Shown piece by piece: positions 16,348 to 25,368 of a stretch of 41,998 bases of DNA. Position numbers and translations under genes: made by a program. Location of the stretch: positions 1 through 41,998 of the forward strand of contig CANJBO010000014.1 in the NCBI GenBank assembly GCA_947472995.1. The letters are read 5' to 3'. The stretch is from Chloroflexota bacterium. Lineage in GTDB: Bacteria > Chloroflexota > Dehalococcoidia > UBA2979. The notes beneath the pieces are model-generated. The model searched no databases, was not told the DNA's origin, and worked only from the letters and a program-made list of their open reading frames with translations. Numbering within the stretch: the first letter of the stretch is position 1; the number at the start of each line of letters is the position of its first letter.

Positions 16348-16860
16348 TCAGTCGTCGTGGCGGACGCCAGAGGCGTGGATCGCGGCGCCGAGGTAGCCCT
16401 CCTCGCGCGCCCGCATCGCCGCCTCGTCCTCGTCGGTCTCGTGGTCGTAGCCGAGGAGGTGGAGGAGGCCGTGCACCAGCACGTGGTCGATCTCCTGCGC
16501 GGTCGTGAGACCCGCCTCGACGGCGTTGCGGCGCACCGTCTCCACCGAGACGGCGATATCGCCGAGGTAGCGCGGCTCGCCGGGCGCGGAAGGGAAGGCC
16601 TCGCCCTCCTCGGCAGCGAAGGAGAGCACGTCGGTGGGACCGTCGACGCCGCGGTGCTCGCGGTTCAGCTCGTGCAGCAGGTCGTCGTCCGCGATCTCGA
16701 TCGACAGCCCGGAGCCCTCCTCGACGCCCTCGTCCTCAAGGACACGCGACAGGAGCGCGGCGATCTGCTCGGCGCTGACGTCGTCGAGGAACGTGTCGGC
16801 CACGGCGACGACGACATCCCAACGTTCAGAATCAGGGCGCACGGGGTCGGGCGTGGTCAT
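16348..16860 (-). CDS. ybeY: Endoribonuclease YbeY (16S rRNA maturation)
   Basis: Zinc-dependent single-strand endoribonuclease needed for 16S rRNA 3'-end processing and ribosome quality control. The 170 residues contain the zinc motif HGLLHLLGYDH with H130, H134 and H140, preceded by the PTDVLSFAAEEGE stretch (75-87) and GDIAVSVETV (100-109), all family hallmarks. The N-terminus is a little long. The ATG at 16860 is 5 nt after the nuoN stop on the same strand, so ybeY is probably the last gene of the complex I transcript; that pairing is unusual and is probably positional rather than functional. Confidence 0.95.
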   Translation of the reverse strand: MTTPDPVRPDSERWDVVVAVADTFLDDVSAEQIAALLSRVLEDEGVEEGSGLSIEIADDDLLHELNREHRGVDGPTDVLSFAAEEGEAFPSAPGEPRYLGDIAVSVETVRRNAVEAGLTTAQEIDHVLVHGLLHLLGYDHETDEDEAAMRAREEGYLGAAIHASGVRHDD

Positions 16861-16865
16861 CGAGG

Positions 16866-18335
16866 TTATGCGGGGAGCAGGGCGGCGGCGGCGCGCTGGG
16901 CCGCCTCGATCAGCGGGGTGGGCCACACGCCGAAGAACAGCACGCCGACCGACGCGAGCAGGAGCACCGCCTGCGCGCCGCCCGGCGTCTCGATCGTCCG
17001 GTCGTCGGTGGGCTCGTCGAGGATCATCGTGCGCACCCAGCGCAGGTAGTAGAACGCGGAGATCGCGGTGTTCACCACCGCGACGGCGACGAGCGCGACG
17101 AGCCACCACTGCCCGGTCTGGATCGCGCCGTTGAAGATGTAGACCTTCGCGATGAACCCCGCCGTCGGCGGCAGCCCCGTCAGCGACACGAGGCACAGCG
17201 ACAGCACCACGGCGGTCATCGGTGAGCGCTTGAACAGACCGGCGTAGTCAGCGATGTCGTCCGAGCCGAGGCGCTCGGACACCGCGTTCACCGCGATGAA
17301 CGCGCCGAGGTTCGTCGCCGCGTACGTGCCGAGGAAGAACAGCACGCCCGACGGGCCGACCGTGCTGGCCGCCGCGACGGCGGCGACACCGACCGCGATG
17401 TTCCCCGCCTGCGCGATCGACGAGTAGCCGAGGATGCGCTTCACGTTCGTCTGTACCAGCGCGCCGATGTTGCCGAACAGCATCGACGCCACCGCGAGCA
17501 CCGCGAACAGCTTGCCCCAGTCCTCCGTGATCAGCGTCTCAGCCCCGCCGAGGCCGCTGTAGAACAGTCGCAGCACGACCGCGAAGCCGGCCGCCTTCGA
17601 CGCCACGGAGAGGAACGAGCCGACCGGCGTTGGAGCGCCCTGGTAGACGTCCGGCACCCACCCGTGGAAGGGGACGATTGCCATCTTGAAGCCGATGCCC
17701 GCCGCGACGAAGACGAACGACATGATCAGCGGGAGTCGCAGGCCCTCGGGCGCATGCCGCACGAACTCGGCGATGCCCGGGAGCGCGGTCGTGCCCGCCA
17801 TGCCGAACAGGAACGCGAAGCCGTAGAGCAGCACCGCCGCCGCGATCGAGCCCGTCAACAGGTACTTCAGGCCCGCCTCGGACGACCGCTCGTTGCGCGC
17901 GATGCCCGCGAGGATGAACTGCGCCAGCGACGTCGTCTCCAGCGCCACGAACAGCGTGATCAGGTCGTTCGACTGCGCGAGCAGCACCATCGACCCGACC
18001 GAGACGAGGAGCAGCGCGTAGAACTCGCCGCGATCCTCGACGCGCGAGGCCCACTCGCTCGTGCCGACGATCACGGCGGCGGTCGTGGCGACGAGGAGGA
18101 ACGTGAAGAACAGCGAGAAGCGGTCGGCGACCAGCGCGCCGTGCAGGATGGGGCCTTCGGCGCCCGAGCCCATCTGGACGATCGCCCACAGCGCGGCGAC
18201 AGCCAGCGCCACGAGCGACAGCAGTCCCGTCGCCGCACGCCGCCCCTGCACGAGGTCGGCGAGCAGCACCACGCCCGCGCCGATGTAGAGCGCGACCGCC
18301 GGGCCGATGTAGAGCGCCGCCGCGAGCGCCGTCAC
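16866..18335 (-). CDS. nuoN: NADH-quinone oxidoreductase subunit N
   Basis: Antiporter-like proton-pumping subunit of the complex I membrane arm. The 489 residues are almost entirely hydrophobic (about 14 helices) and carry the key charged residues of the family: a Glu in the FVALETTSLAQFI helix and a Lys in GFKMAIVPFHGWVPDVYQGAPT. The length matches the family. The GTG at 18335 overlaps the nuoM TGA (GTGA), which fixes the start; the open frame further upstream is a shadow of nuoM. It is the last nuo gene, as in most nuo operons, followed by ybeY. Confidence 0.96.
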   Translation of the reverse strand: MTALAAALYIGPAVALYIGAGVVLLADLVQGRRAATGLLSLVALAVAALWAIVQMGSGAEGPILHGALVADRFSLFFTFLLVATTAAVIVGTSEWASRVEDRGEFYALLLVSVGSMVLLAQSNDLITLFVALETTSLAQFILAGIARNERSSEAGLKYLLTGSIAAAVLLYGFAFLFGMAGTTALPGIAEFVRHAPEGLRLPLIMSFVFVAAGIGFKMAIVPFHGWVPDVYQGAPTPVGSFLSVASKAAGFAVVLRLFYSGLGGAETLITEDWGKLFAVLAVASMLFGNIGALVQTNVKRILGYSSIAQAGNIAVGVAAVAAASTVGPSGVLFFLGTYAATNLGAFIAVNAVSERLGSDDIADYAGLFKRSPMTAVVLSLCLVSLTGLPPTAGFIAKVYIFNGAIQTGQWWLVALVAVAVVNTAISAFYYLRWVRTMILDEPTDDRTIETPGGAQAVLLLASVGVLFFGVWPTPLIEAAQRAAAALLPA

Positions 18336-19804
18336 GAGACGCCCTCGATGATCTGCGCGATCGGCGCGATGCCTGCCTCGACGGCGTTGGTGAGCAGCGG
18401 CGGGTAGATGCCGACCGCGAGGATGACGATGACGAGCGAGGCCATCGCGGTGATCTCCCACCACGAGGTGGCGTCGGTCAGGTCACGCCACTTCTCGGTC
18501 GCCGGGCCGTGCAGCACGCGCTGCACCGTCCACAGGATGTAGCCCGCCGACAGCACGACGCCGAAGATCCCGGCCATCGTCGCGACCGGGTGCACCTCGA
18601 GCGATCCGAGGAACGTCGTCAGCTCGGCGACGAAGCCGGACATGCCCGGCAGGCCGAGGCTCGCGAGGCCGGCGATGACGAACACGGTGCCGACGACCGG
18701 CATGCGGTGCATCAGCCCAGACATCTGCGATATCTCGCGGGTGTGCGTCCGGTCGTAGATGAGCCCGACCACGACGAACAGCAGGCCGGTGATCGTGCCG
18801 TGCGTGAACATCTGCATCGCCGCGCCCGACAGCCCCACGGCGCCCATCGCCGAGACGCCGAGGAGCACGTACCCCATGTGCGACACGGAGGAATACGCGA
18901 CAAGGCGCTTGAGGTCCGTCTGCCGCAGCGTGATCACCGCGCCCCACAGCACCGAGAACCCGGCGAGCGTCGCGAGGATCCAGCGTGCGTCGTGCGCCTG
19001 CTGCGGCAGGATCGGCAGCGCGATGCGGAGGATGCCGTAGCCGCCCATCTTCAGCAGCACGCCCGCCAGCATCACGGACACCGCCGTCGGCGCGTCGGTG
19101 TGCGCGTCGGGCAGCCACGTGTGCAGGGGGAACGTCGGCAGTTTCACGAGGAACGCCAGCATGATCGCCCAGAACACGAGCGTCAGCGGCACGGCCGCCT
19201 CGGTCACCGGCGTCGCGACCAGCTCGGCGATCTCGAACGTGCCCGCAGTCGCGCCCAGCACGAGGAAGCCGACGAGCATGAACGCGGAGCCGGCGAGCGT
19301 GTAGATGAGGAACTTCGTCGCGCTGTAGAGCCGGCGGCCACTGCCCCACTGGCTGATCAGCATGAACATCGGCAGCAGCTCCAGCTCCCAGAAGAGGAAG
19401 AACTGGATCAGGTCCAGCGACAGGAACACGCCCGCGACCGCCGTCTCCATGAACAGCAGCCACGCGAAGTACTGCTGCTCCTTGACGTCGATGCGCCACG
19501 AGACCAGCACCGAGACGACCGACAGCAGCCCCAGCAGCAGCACCAGCGGCGCGGACAGGCCGTCGACGCCGACCGTATAGGAGATCGCGAAGCCGGCCGT
19601 GTCGGCGGTGATCCAGTCGAAGGTGTCGACGAACTGGTAGCCCTCGACGTGCGGGTTGTAGAGGACGAAGACCGCGATCGAGACGAGGAACGCCAGTCCG
19701 GAGAAGACGAGCGCGATCCACTTCGCGTCCTGCGCGCGCTCCTTCGGAAGGAACAGCGCCAGCAGCGCGCCGACGGCCGGCAGCAGCAGGAAGAGCGTCA
19801 GCAC
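18332..19804 (-). CDS. nuoM: NADH-quinone oxidoreductase subunit M
   Basis: Second antiporter-like subunit of complex I. The 490-residue protein starts with LTLFLLLPAVGALLALFLP and contains the essential Glu in FFLFWELELLPMFML and the Lys in FLVKLPTFPLHTWLPDAHTDAPT, the classic TM5/TM7 charge pair of NuoM, and GYGILRIALP. The start is GTG 19804, which shares its G with the TAG of nuoL (TAGTG). The very long open frame reaching 21604 is nuoL read out of frame. Length and motif order are typical. Confidence 0.96.
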   Translation of the reverse strand: MLTLFLLLPAVGALLALFLPKERAQDAKWIALVFSGLAFLVSIAVFVLYNPHVEGYQFVDTFDWITADTAGFAISYTVGVDGLSAPLVLLLGLLSVVSVLVSWRIDVKEQQYFAWLLFMETAVAGVFLSLDLIQFFLFWELELLPMFMLISQWGSGRRLYSATKFLIYTLAGSAFMLVGFLVLGATAGTFEIAELVATPVTEAAVPLTLVFWAIMLAFLVKLPTFPLHTWLPDAHTDAPTAVSVMLAGVLLKMGGYGILRIALPILPQQAHDARWILATLAGFSVLWGAVITLRQTDLKRLVAYSSVSHMGYVLLGVSAMGAVGLSGAAMQMFTHGTITGLLFVVVGLIYDRTHTREISQMSGLMHRMPVVGTVFVIAGLASLGLPGMSGFVAELTTFLGSLEVHPVATMAGIFGVVLSAGYILWTVQRVLHGPATEKWRDLTDATSWWEITAMASLVIVILAVGIYPPLLTNAVEAGIAPIAQIIEGVS

Positions 19805-21744
19805 TACGGCACCAGCCGTTCGAGCGCGCCGCCGCTGAGCACGAAGATCGCGCCGATCGCGACCACCACGCCCAGCACGTACATCGAGGTGTACGCCTGC
19901 AGCTGGCCCGTCATCGCCTGCCGCACCCCGAGGCCCACGAGGCGCGTCGCGAGCCCGACGCCGTTGACGATGCCGTCGACGACGTACTTGTCGAACGCCG
20001 CCGCAGCGCGGCCGATGCCGCCGTAGAGCACCCCGCGCACGACGCCGTCCTCGGCGATCTCGTTCACGTAATAGAGGCGGGAGACGACGCCCGGCAGCGG
20101 GCCGAGCTTCGCGCGGATCGCCGAGGACTCCGGGCGACCGGCGTAGTAGATCGCGGCGGCGACCGCGATGCCGCCGAGCGCCGCGACCGTCGAGACGGTC
20201 ATCACCACGATGTTCAGCTCGAAGTGGAAGTGGCGGATCGCCGGGTCCAGCGCGCCCTCGACGAAATGACCGAAGGCGCCCGTCGCGTTGAACAGGCCGA
20301 AGAAGATCGCGCCGACCGACAGGATCATCAGCGGCGCGACCATCGATCGAGGCGACTCGTGCGGGTGCGCCTGGTGTCCTTCGTGGCCCGGCTCGGGCTC
20401 GGCGCCGCCCTTGTACTCGCCGAAGAACGTCAGGAAGATCGCGCGGAACATGTAGAGCGCGGTCATGAACGCGACCAGCGAGGCGATCACGAACAGCACC
20501 ATGTCGTGGTGGTAGGCGTCCAGCAGGATCTCGTCCTTCGACCAGAAGCCCGCCAGCGGGAACACGCCGGACAGCGACAGCGATCCGATGAGGAACGTCC
20601 AGAACGTGATCGGCATCTTCGTGCGCAGACCGCCCATCAGCGGCATCTCGAAGGTGTTGGTCGCGTGGCTCAGCGAACCGGCGCCCTGGAACAGCAGCGA
20701 CTTGAAGAACGCGTGCGTGAACAGGTGGAAGATCGCCGCGACGTACCCGCCGAGGCCGATCGCCATCACCATGTACCCGAGCTGCGAGATCGTCGAGTAC
20801 GCCAGCACGCGCTTGATGTCCGTCGCGACGATGCCCATCGAGGCCGCGAAGATCGCGGTGAAGCCGCCGATGTACGCGATCGTCGTGTGCACGCCGCCCG
20901 GAGCGGCCTCGACGGTGCCAAAGAAGCGCAGCAGCAGGTAGACGCCGGCCGCGACCATCGTCGCGGAGTGCACGATCGAGGAGACGGGCGTCGGGCCCTC
21001 CATCGCGTCGGGGAGCCAGAAGTGCAGCGGGAACTGCGCCGACTTGCCGGACGCGCCTGCGAACAGGCCGAGCACGAAGCCCGTCAGCACGGACGCCGAG
21101 ATCATCCCGGTGTGCGCGAGGTGGTTGATCTCGGCGATGTCGAACGTGCCGGTCTTCACCCAGATCAGCACGACCGCGAGCATGAAACCGAAGTCGCCGA
21201 ACCGCGTGACGATGAACGCCTTCTTCGCGGCGGCGGCGGCGGCGGGGCGATGGAACCAGAAGCCGATCAGCAGGTACGACGTGAGGCCGACCAACTCCCA
21301 GTGGATGAACAGCTGGAGCAGGCTCGAGGCCATGACGAGGCCGAGCATCGACATCGTGAAGAGCGACATGAACGCGAAGAAGCGCGGGTAGCCGTGGTCG
21401 CCCGCCATGTACCCCGTCGAGTAGATCTGCACGAGCAGGGAGATGCTCGTCACGACCGCGATCATCACCGCGCTCAACCCGTCGAGGCGGATGCCGAACT
21501 CGACGTGCAGGTTGAACAGCGACATCCAGTGGTGCGGTTGGAACGCGGCGGGCTCGCCGTGCAGCCCGATCGAGGTGTCCAGCGCCCACATCGCCAGCAC
21601 CCACGACACGGCGATCGCGGCGATCGCGAAGCGCCCCGCGAGCAGCGGGCGGTGACGCAGCGCGGCGACGATCACGAGGAACGCGACCAGCGGCGCGGCA
21701 TAGATCGCCCAGACGGCGGCCTCGGGGATGGCGGGGAGCAGCAT
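19804..21744 (-). CDS. nuoL: NADH-quinone oxidoreductase subunit L
   Basis: Distal antiporter-like subunit of complex I, with the long lateral helix at its C-terminus. The 646 residues include FIHWELVGLTSYLLIGFW (TM5 Glu), SGKSAQFPLHFWLPDAMEG (TM7 Lys) and SSIVHSATMVAAGVYLL, then a His/Glu-rich cytoplasmic loop (EPEPGHEGHQAHPHES) before the C-terminal helices. The ATG at 21744 overlaps the TAA of a 62-codon gene (TAATG), so NuoL translation is coupled to that small protein. Family length is about 610-660. Confidence 0.96.
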   Translation of the reverse strand: MLLPAIPEAAVWAIYAAPLVAFLVIVAALRHRPLLAGRFAIAAIAVSWVLAMWALDTSIGLHGEPAAFQPHHWMSLFNLHVEFGIRLDGLSAVMIAVVTSISLLVQIYSTGYMAGDHGYPRFFAFMSLFTMSMLGLVMASSLLQLFIHWELVGLTSYLLIGFWFHRPAAAAAAKKAFIVTRFGDFGFMLAVVLIWVKTGTFDIAEINHLAHTGMISASVLTGFVLGLFAGASGKSAQFPLHFWLPDAMEGPTPVSSIVHSATMVAAGVYLLLRFFGTVEAAPGGVHTTIAYIGGFTAIFAASMGIVATDIKRVLAYSTISQLGYMVMAIGLGGYVAAIFHLFTHAFFKSLLFQGAGSLSHATNTFEMPLMGGLRTKMPITFWTFLIGSLSLSGVFPLAGFWSKDEILLDAYHHDMVLFVIASLVAFMTALYMFRAIFLTFFGEYKGGAEPEPGHEGHQAHPHESPRSMVAPLMILSVGAIFFGLFNATGAFGHFVEGALDPAIRHFHFELNIVVMTVSTVAALGGIAVAAAIYYAGRPESSAIRAKLGPLPGVVSRLYYVNEIAEDGVVRGVLYGGIGRAAAAFDKYVVDGIVNGVGLATRLVGLGVRQAMTGQLQAYTSMYVLGVVVAIGAIFVLSGGALERLVP

Positions 21745-21932
21745 TAGATCTTGTTCAACACTTCACGCGCGACGTGCGTCTTGCCGTCCGGCACCCAGAT
21801 CGCGCGGGCGTCCTGCATGGAGCCGACCTCGATGGGTGGGACGATGCGCACGGACAGCGCCTCCTGGTTGAACACCTCGCGCCACGTCTCGGCTGCGTAG
21901 CCGTCCGCGACGTCCATGAACTTCACCCACAT
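21744..21932 (-). CDS. Small soluble protein encoded inside the nuo operon (62 aa; DUF2007-like?)
   Basis: A 62-residue protein between nuoK and nuoL with no membrane segment: MWVKFMDVADGYAAETWREV, then a beta-alpha-beta-like pattern (SVRIVPPIE, ARAIWVPDGKTHVAREVL). This resembles the short DUF2007-type ferredoxin-like domains (a VKV... strand, an AE-helix, an RVVP strand, then a VPD-x-x-x-A-x-E-x-L helix), but the assignment is tentative. The ATG is 12 nt after the nuoK TAG and its TAA overlaps the nuoL ATG, so it is translated as part of the operon. It could be an assembly factor, regulator or accessory subunit of complex I; the sequence does not say which. Confidence 0.75.
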   Translation of the reverse strand: MWVKFMDVADGYAAETWREVFNQEALSVRIVPPIEVGSMQDARAIWVPDGKTHVAREVLNKI

Positions 21933-21944
21933 CGTTCGGCCGCC

Positions 21945-22283
21945 CTACCCGCGCAACAGGTTGATGCGGTCGAGGTCGACCGTCTCGCGCTGCCGGTAGA
22001 CGAGCACGGCCATCGCCAGCGCGACCGCGGCCTCGGCGGCGGCGACCGTCAGCACGAAGACCACGAACACGTGCCCCGAGAGCGGCTCGCCACCCGGCGC
22101 GAACGCCGAGGAGAACCGCGAGAACGCGAGCAGCGTGAGGTTGACGGCGTTGAGCATCAGCTCGATGCCCATCAGCACCGCGACCGCGTTGCGCTTCGAC
22201 AGCGCGATCACCGTGCCGATGCCGAAGATCAGCGCCGACACCACGAGGTAGTGCGCGAGCGTCACGCTCAGCGCCGGGATCAC
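21945..22283 (-). CDS. nuoK: NADH-quinone oxidoreductase subunit K
   Basis: Three-helix subunit of the complex I membrane arm in the proton channel relay. The 112 residues contain the conserved Glu in LMGIELMLNAVNLTLLAF (TM2) and the second one in VLTVAAAEAAVALAMAVLVY (TM3), both essential in the family. The GTG at 22283 overlaps the nuoJ TGA (GTGA). Length is about 10 residues above the common 100, due to a longer loop (RFSSAFAPGGEPLSGH). Confidence 0.96.
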   Translation of the reverse strand: MIPALSVTLAHYLVVSALIFGIGTVIALSKRNAVAVLMGIELMLNAVNLTLLAFSRFSSAFAPGGEPLSGHVFVVFVLTVAAAEAAVALAMAVLVYRQRETVDLDRINLLRG

Positions 22284-22816
22284 GAGGCGCCTCCGGAGTC
22301 GCGCGGGCCTCGACGGTCGTGGACGAGGACGATCGCGCCGATCAGCGCGAAGAACAGCAGGATCGAGGCGACCTCGAACGGCAGGACGTAGCGACCGAGC
22401 AGCAGGTCACCGATCGCGGAGACGGTGGTCACCGGGTCGGCGGCGGCGAGTGCGTCGCCCTTGAGCTCGCCCCACGGGGTGACGACGGCGACGAACGCGA
22501 CGATGCCCGAGATGCCGAGGCCCGCCGCGAGGCCGGGGAGTAGGAACAGCGAGTTCGCGTTGTCTCGGGCGGCGAGCGGCGTGAGCATGATCGCGAACAC
22601 CATCAGCACGGCGATCGAGCCGGCGTAGATCAGGATCTGCGCGACCGCGATGAAGTCCGCGCTGAGCGTGAAGAACAGCCCCGCCATGCCGAGGAACGCC
22701 AGCACGAGGAACACGAGCGCGTGCAGCAGGTTGCGCGCGACGAGCACCATCAGGCACCCGCCGACCGTGACGGCCGCCAGCACGTAGAAGGCGAGGATGA
22801 CGCCGGGCGACTCCAT
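22280..22816 (-). CDS. nuoJ: NADH-quinone oxidoreductase subunit J
   Basis: Membrane subunit with five helices, including the pi-bulge helix TM3 that couples quinone chemistry to pumping. The 178 residues show LVARNLLHALVFLVLAFLG, then ADFIAVAQILIYAGSIAVLM, the NuoJ signature with its conserved Tyr and Gly. The ATG at 22816 overlaps the nuoH TGA (TGATG). Nothing unusual in length. Confidence 0.95.
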   Translation of the reverse strand: MESPGVILAFYVLAAVTVGGCLMVLVARNLLHALVFLVLAFLGMAGLFFTLSADFIAVAQILIYAGSIAVLMVFAIMLTPLAARDNANSLFLLPGLAAGLGISGIVAFVAVVTPWGELKGDALAAADPVTTVSAIGDLLLGRYVLPFEVASILLFFALIGAIVLVHDRRGPRDSGGAS

Positions 22817-24267
22817 CAGTGCGCCGCCTGGATGCGCTCGGCGGCGCGCAGGCCGCCGACGGTGCTCGTGAGGATCGGCGCGGCGTCGCCCGTGGGCGGC
22901 ACGTACCCGATCGCGTTCGCCCACGCCCGCACACCGAAGACGGTGACGAGCGCGTTGACGACGATCGACCCACCCACGGTGATCAGCCCGGAGAGCCCGG
23001 ACTGCGCGATGATCATCGCCTCCACGGCGACCAGCAGCAGCTGCAGGATCGACAGCGGGATGAGGAACTTCCACGCGAAGGCCATCAGCTGGTCGAGGCG
23101 GAAGCGCGGCAGTGTCGCGCGCAGCCACACGAGTCCGAAGTACACCATGAACGTCTTCGCACCGAGGATCAGGTACCCCGGGATCCACGTCTCGAGGCCG
23201 AAGAGCGTGTACCCCCCGAGGAAGAACGTGGACGTCATCGCGCCGACGAGGAGCGCGTTCCCCAGCTCGACCGCGAGGAACAGGCCGGCCTTCATGCCCG
23301 AGTACTCGGTGTGGAAGCCGGCGACGATCTCGGACTCCGCTTCGCCGATGTCGTTCGGGGTGCGGTTGATCTCGGCGGTGCTGGCGAAGAAGAACGTGAA
23401 CGCGGCGAACGGCAGCAGCATGATCAGCCAGATGTGGTAGTCCTGCTGCCACGCGACGATCTGCGAGAGCTGCAGCGAGCCGGTGAGCAGCACGATGCTC
23501 AGCAGCGAGATGCTGATCGGGATCTCGTACGACACCATCATCGCCACGGTGCGCATCGCGCCCAGCAGCGCGTAGTGGTTGTTCGAGGACCACCCCGCGA
23601 GGAACACCGCCAGCACGCCGAGCGACGAGATCGCGATCACGTACACCACGCCGACGTCGATGTCGGTGTAGGACATCTTCGCGGCCCACGGCACGGGGCC
23701 CCAGCCGAGCATCGCCGGGATGAAAATCAGGATCGGGGGGAGGAAGAACAGCAGCTTGTCCGCGCCCAGCGGGACCAGGACTTCCTTCTGGAGCAGCTTC
23801 ACGGCGTCCGCGAGCGGCTGGAGCAGCCCGAACGGGCCGATGCGGTTCGGGCCCTGGCGGATCTGGAACTTCGCGATCAGGCGGCGCTCGGCCCAGACGC
23901 CGATCACCAGCCAGCCGCCGACGAGGCTGAGGATGCCGAGCCCACCGAGGAGCGCGGTCGTCAGGTATGGCACCGCCGGGTGGATGCCGACGCGGCCCGT
24001 CCAGTCGCGGAAGTGCGACGTCGCATTGCCGAGGTCACGGATGTCGTACCAGCGCCCGTCGAGCTGTCCCGACACGACGAGGTACCCGACCCCGATCGTG
24101 ACCACCGCCATCACGAGGTTCAGGACCGCGAGGACGAACTTCGCCTCGCCCGGCAGCGCGCGGGCGCGCTCCAGCAGCGAGTGGTGCTCGAGGATCTGAC
24201 GTGCCATCGGCGTCGCGGGGCGCGCCGCGGCCGGTGAGGCGGGTGTCGGAGGTGCCTCGGCGGTCAT
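22816..24267 (-). CDS. nuoH: NADH-quinone oxidoreductase subunit H, with N-terminal extension
   Basis: Lines the quinone-binding tunnel between the peripheral and membrane arms. The 483-residue protein keeps the family core: ERRLIAKFQIRQGPNRIGP (127-145), GLLQPLADAVKLLQKE (147-162) and TAEINRTPNDIGEAESEIV. Compared with the usual 320-420 residues it has about 100 extra N-terminal residues: a Pro/Ala-rich stretch (1-25), an additional hydrophobic helix (about 43-66, FVLAVLNLVMAVVTIGVGYL) and a hydrophilic loop before canonical TM1 (102-126). The C-terminal tail is also extended. The ATG at 24267 overlaps the nuoD stop (ATGA), so the extension is supported by the gene junction. Confidence 0.95.
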   Translation of the reverse strand: MTAEAPPTPASPAAARPATPMARQILEHHSLLERARALPGEAKFVLAVLNLVMAVVTIGVGYLVVSGQLDGRWYDIRDLGNATSHFRDWTGRVGIHPAVPYLTTALLGGLGILSLVGGWLVIGVWAERRLIAKFQIRQGPNRIGPFGLLQPLADAVKLLQKEVLVPLGADKLLFFLPPILIFIPAMLGWGPVPWAAKMSYTDIDVGVVYVIAISSLGVLAVFLAGWSSNNHYALLGAMRTVAMMVSYEIPISISLLSIVLLTGSLQLSQIVAWQQDYHIWLIMLLPFAAFTFFFASTAEINRTPNDIGEAESEIVAGFHTEYSGMKAGLFLAVELGNALLVGAMTSTFFLGGYTLFGLETWIPGYLILGAKTFMVYFGLVWLRATLPRFRLDQLMAFAWKFLIPLSILQLLLVAVEAMIIAQSGLSGLITVGGSIVVNALVTVFGVRAWANAIGYVPPTGDAAPILTSTVGGLRAAERIQAAH

Positions 24268-25367
24268 CGGTCGATGTCCCCCACGACGATGTCGAGCGAT
24301 CCCAGTGAGACCACAGCATCCGGCAAGGAGACGCCAACCGCCATCTCGCGCAGCAGCGACAGGTTGATCAGGGATGGGGCCCGGATGTGGAAACGGTACG
24401 GGGCGGGCGTACCGTCCGAGACGAGGTAGAAGCCGATCTCGCCCCGGGGCCCTTCGACGCGTCCGTAGACCTCGCCGGGGGGCGGGCGCAACGCCAGCGG
24501 GATGTCCGTCTTGTGCGGCCCGTCGGGGATCTGCGCCATCGCCTGCTTGATGATGCTCGTCGACTGGCGCGTCTCCTCGAGGCGCACCATGAAGCGGTCG
24601 TAGACGTCGCCGCGGCGCCCGACGGGCACCTCGAAGTTCATGCGGTCGTAGACGCAGTAGGGCTCCGCCTTGCGCAGGTCCCACGGCACGCCCGAGCCGC
24701 GCAGCGCCGGTCCGACCAGCGATCCGTTGATCGCGTCCGCCGCCGAGATCACGCCGACGCCCTGCGTCCGCGCGATGAAGATCTCGCTGTCCTCGACGAG
24801 GGACGCGTACTCGTCGATGCGCGTCGGCATCTCGTCGACGAGCTCCTGGAGCGCGGGCCAGAACTCCGGCGGGGGGTCGAAGGCGACGCCGCCGATGCGC
24901 ATGTAGTTGGTCGTCAGGCGCGCGCCACAGGTCATCTCGAACAGGTCGAGGATCTTCTCGCGCTCGCGGAACATGTAGAGCAGCGGCGTCTGCCACGCCC
25001 CGGCGTCCGACACCAGCGTGCCGTTCGCCATCGCGTGGCTCGCGATGCGCTGGAGCTCCGCGAAGATCACCCGCAGGTAGGAGGCGCGGTCCGGCACCTC
25101 GACGCCCGCCAGCCGCTCGACGGCGAGGCACACGCCGAGGTTGTTCGACATCGCGGCCAGGTAGTCGGCGCGGTCGGTGAACGGGATGTTCTGGGTGTAC
25201 GTGCGCTCCTCGGCGAGCTTCTCCATCGAGCGGTGGAGGTAGCCGACGATCATGTCGAGGTCGCGGATGACCTCGCCGTCCATCACGACGCGCAGCCGGA
25301 ACACCCCGTGCGTCGAGGGGTGCTGCGGACCGATGTTCAGGACGTACGGCTCGTTGGCGGTGGTCAC
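24264..25367 (-). CDS. nuoD: NADH-quinone oxidoreductase subunit D (49 kDa)
   Basis: Peripheral-arm subunit that forms the quinone site with NuoB. The 367 residues start near the conserved NIGPQHPSTHGVFRL (11-25; the His and following loop contact the quinone headgroup), with YLHRSMEKLAEERTYTQ (43-59) and SNNLGVCLAVERLAGVEVP, and end SLGSLDIVVGDIDR, the universal NuoD C-terminus. The GTG at 25367 is separated from the nuoC stop by one base. No fusion to nuoB or nuoC is seen. Its usual partner gene nuoB is not next to it. Confidence 0.96.
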   Translation of the reverse strand: MTTANEPYVLNIGPQHPSTHGVFRLRVVMDGEVIRDLDMIVGYLHRSMEKLAEERTYTQNIPFTDRADYLAAMSNNLGVCLAVERLAGVEVPDRASYLRVIFAELQRIASHAMANGTLVSDAGAWQTPLLYMFREREKILDLFEMTCGARLTTNYMRIGGVAFDPPPEFWPALQELVDEMPTRIDEYASLVEDSEIFIARTQGVGVISAADAINGSLVGPALRGSGVPWDLRKAEPYCVYDRMNFEVPVGRRGDVYDRFMVRLEETRQSTSIIKQAMAQIPDGPHKTDIPLALRPPPGEVYGRVEGPRGEIGFYLVSDGTPAPYRFHIRAPSLINLSLLREMAVGVSLPDAVVSLGSLDIVVGDIDR

Positions 25368-25368
25368 G

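Noticed and set aside
20224-21747. 507-residue plus-strand frame opposite nuoL (and a similar 505-residue one opposite nuoM, 18509-20026)
   Set aside because: Composition is His/Arg/Asp/Gln-rich with no fold-like pattern, while the minus strand encodes unmistakable complex I subunits.
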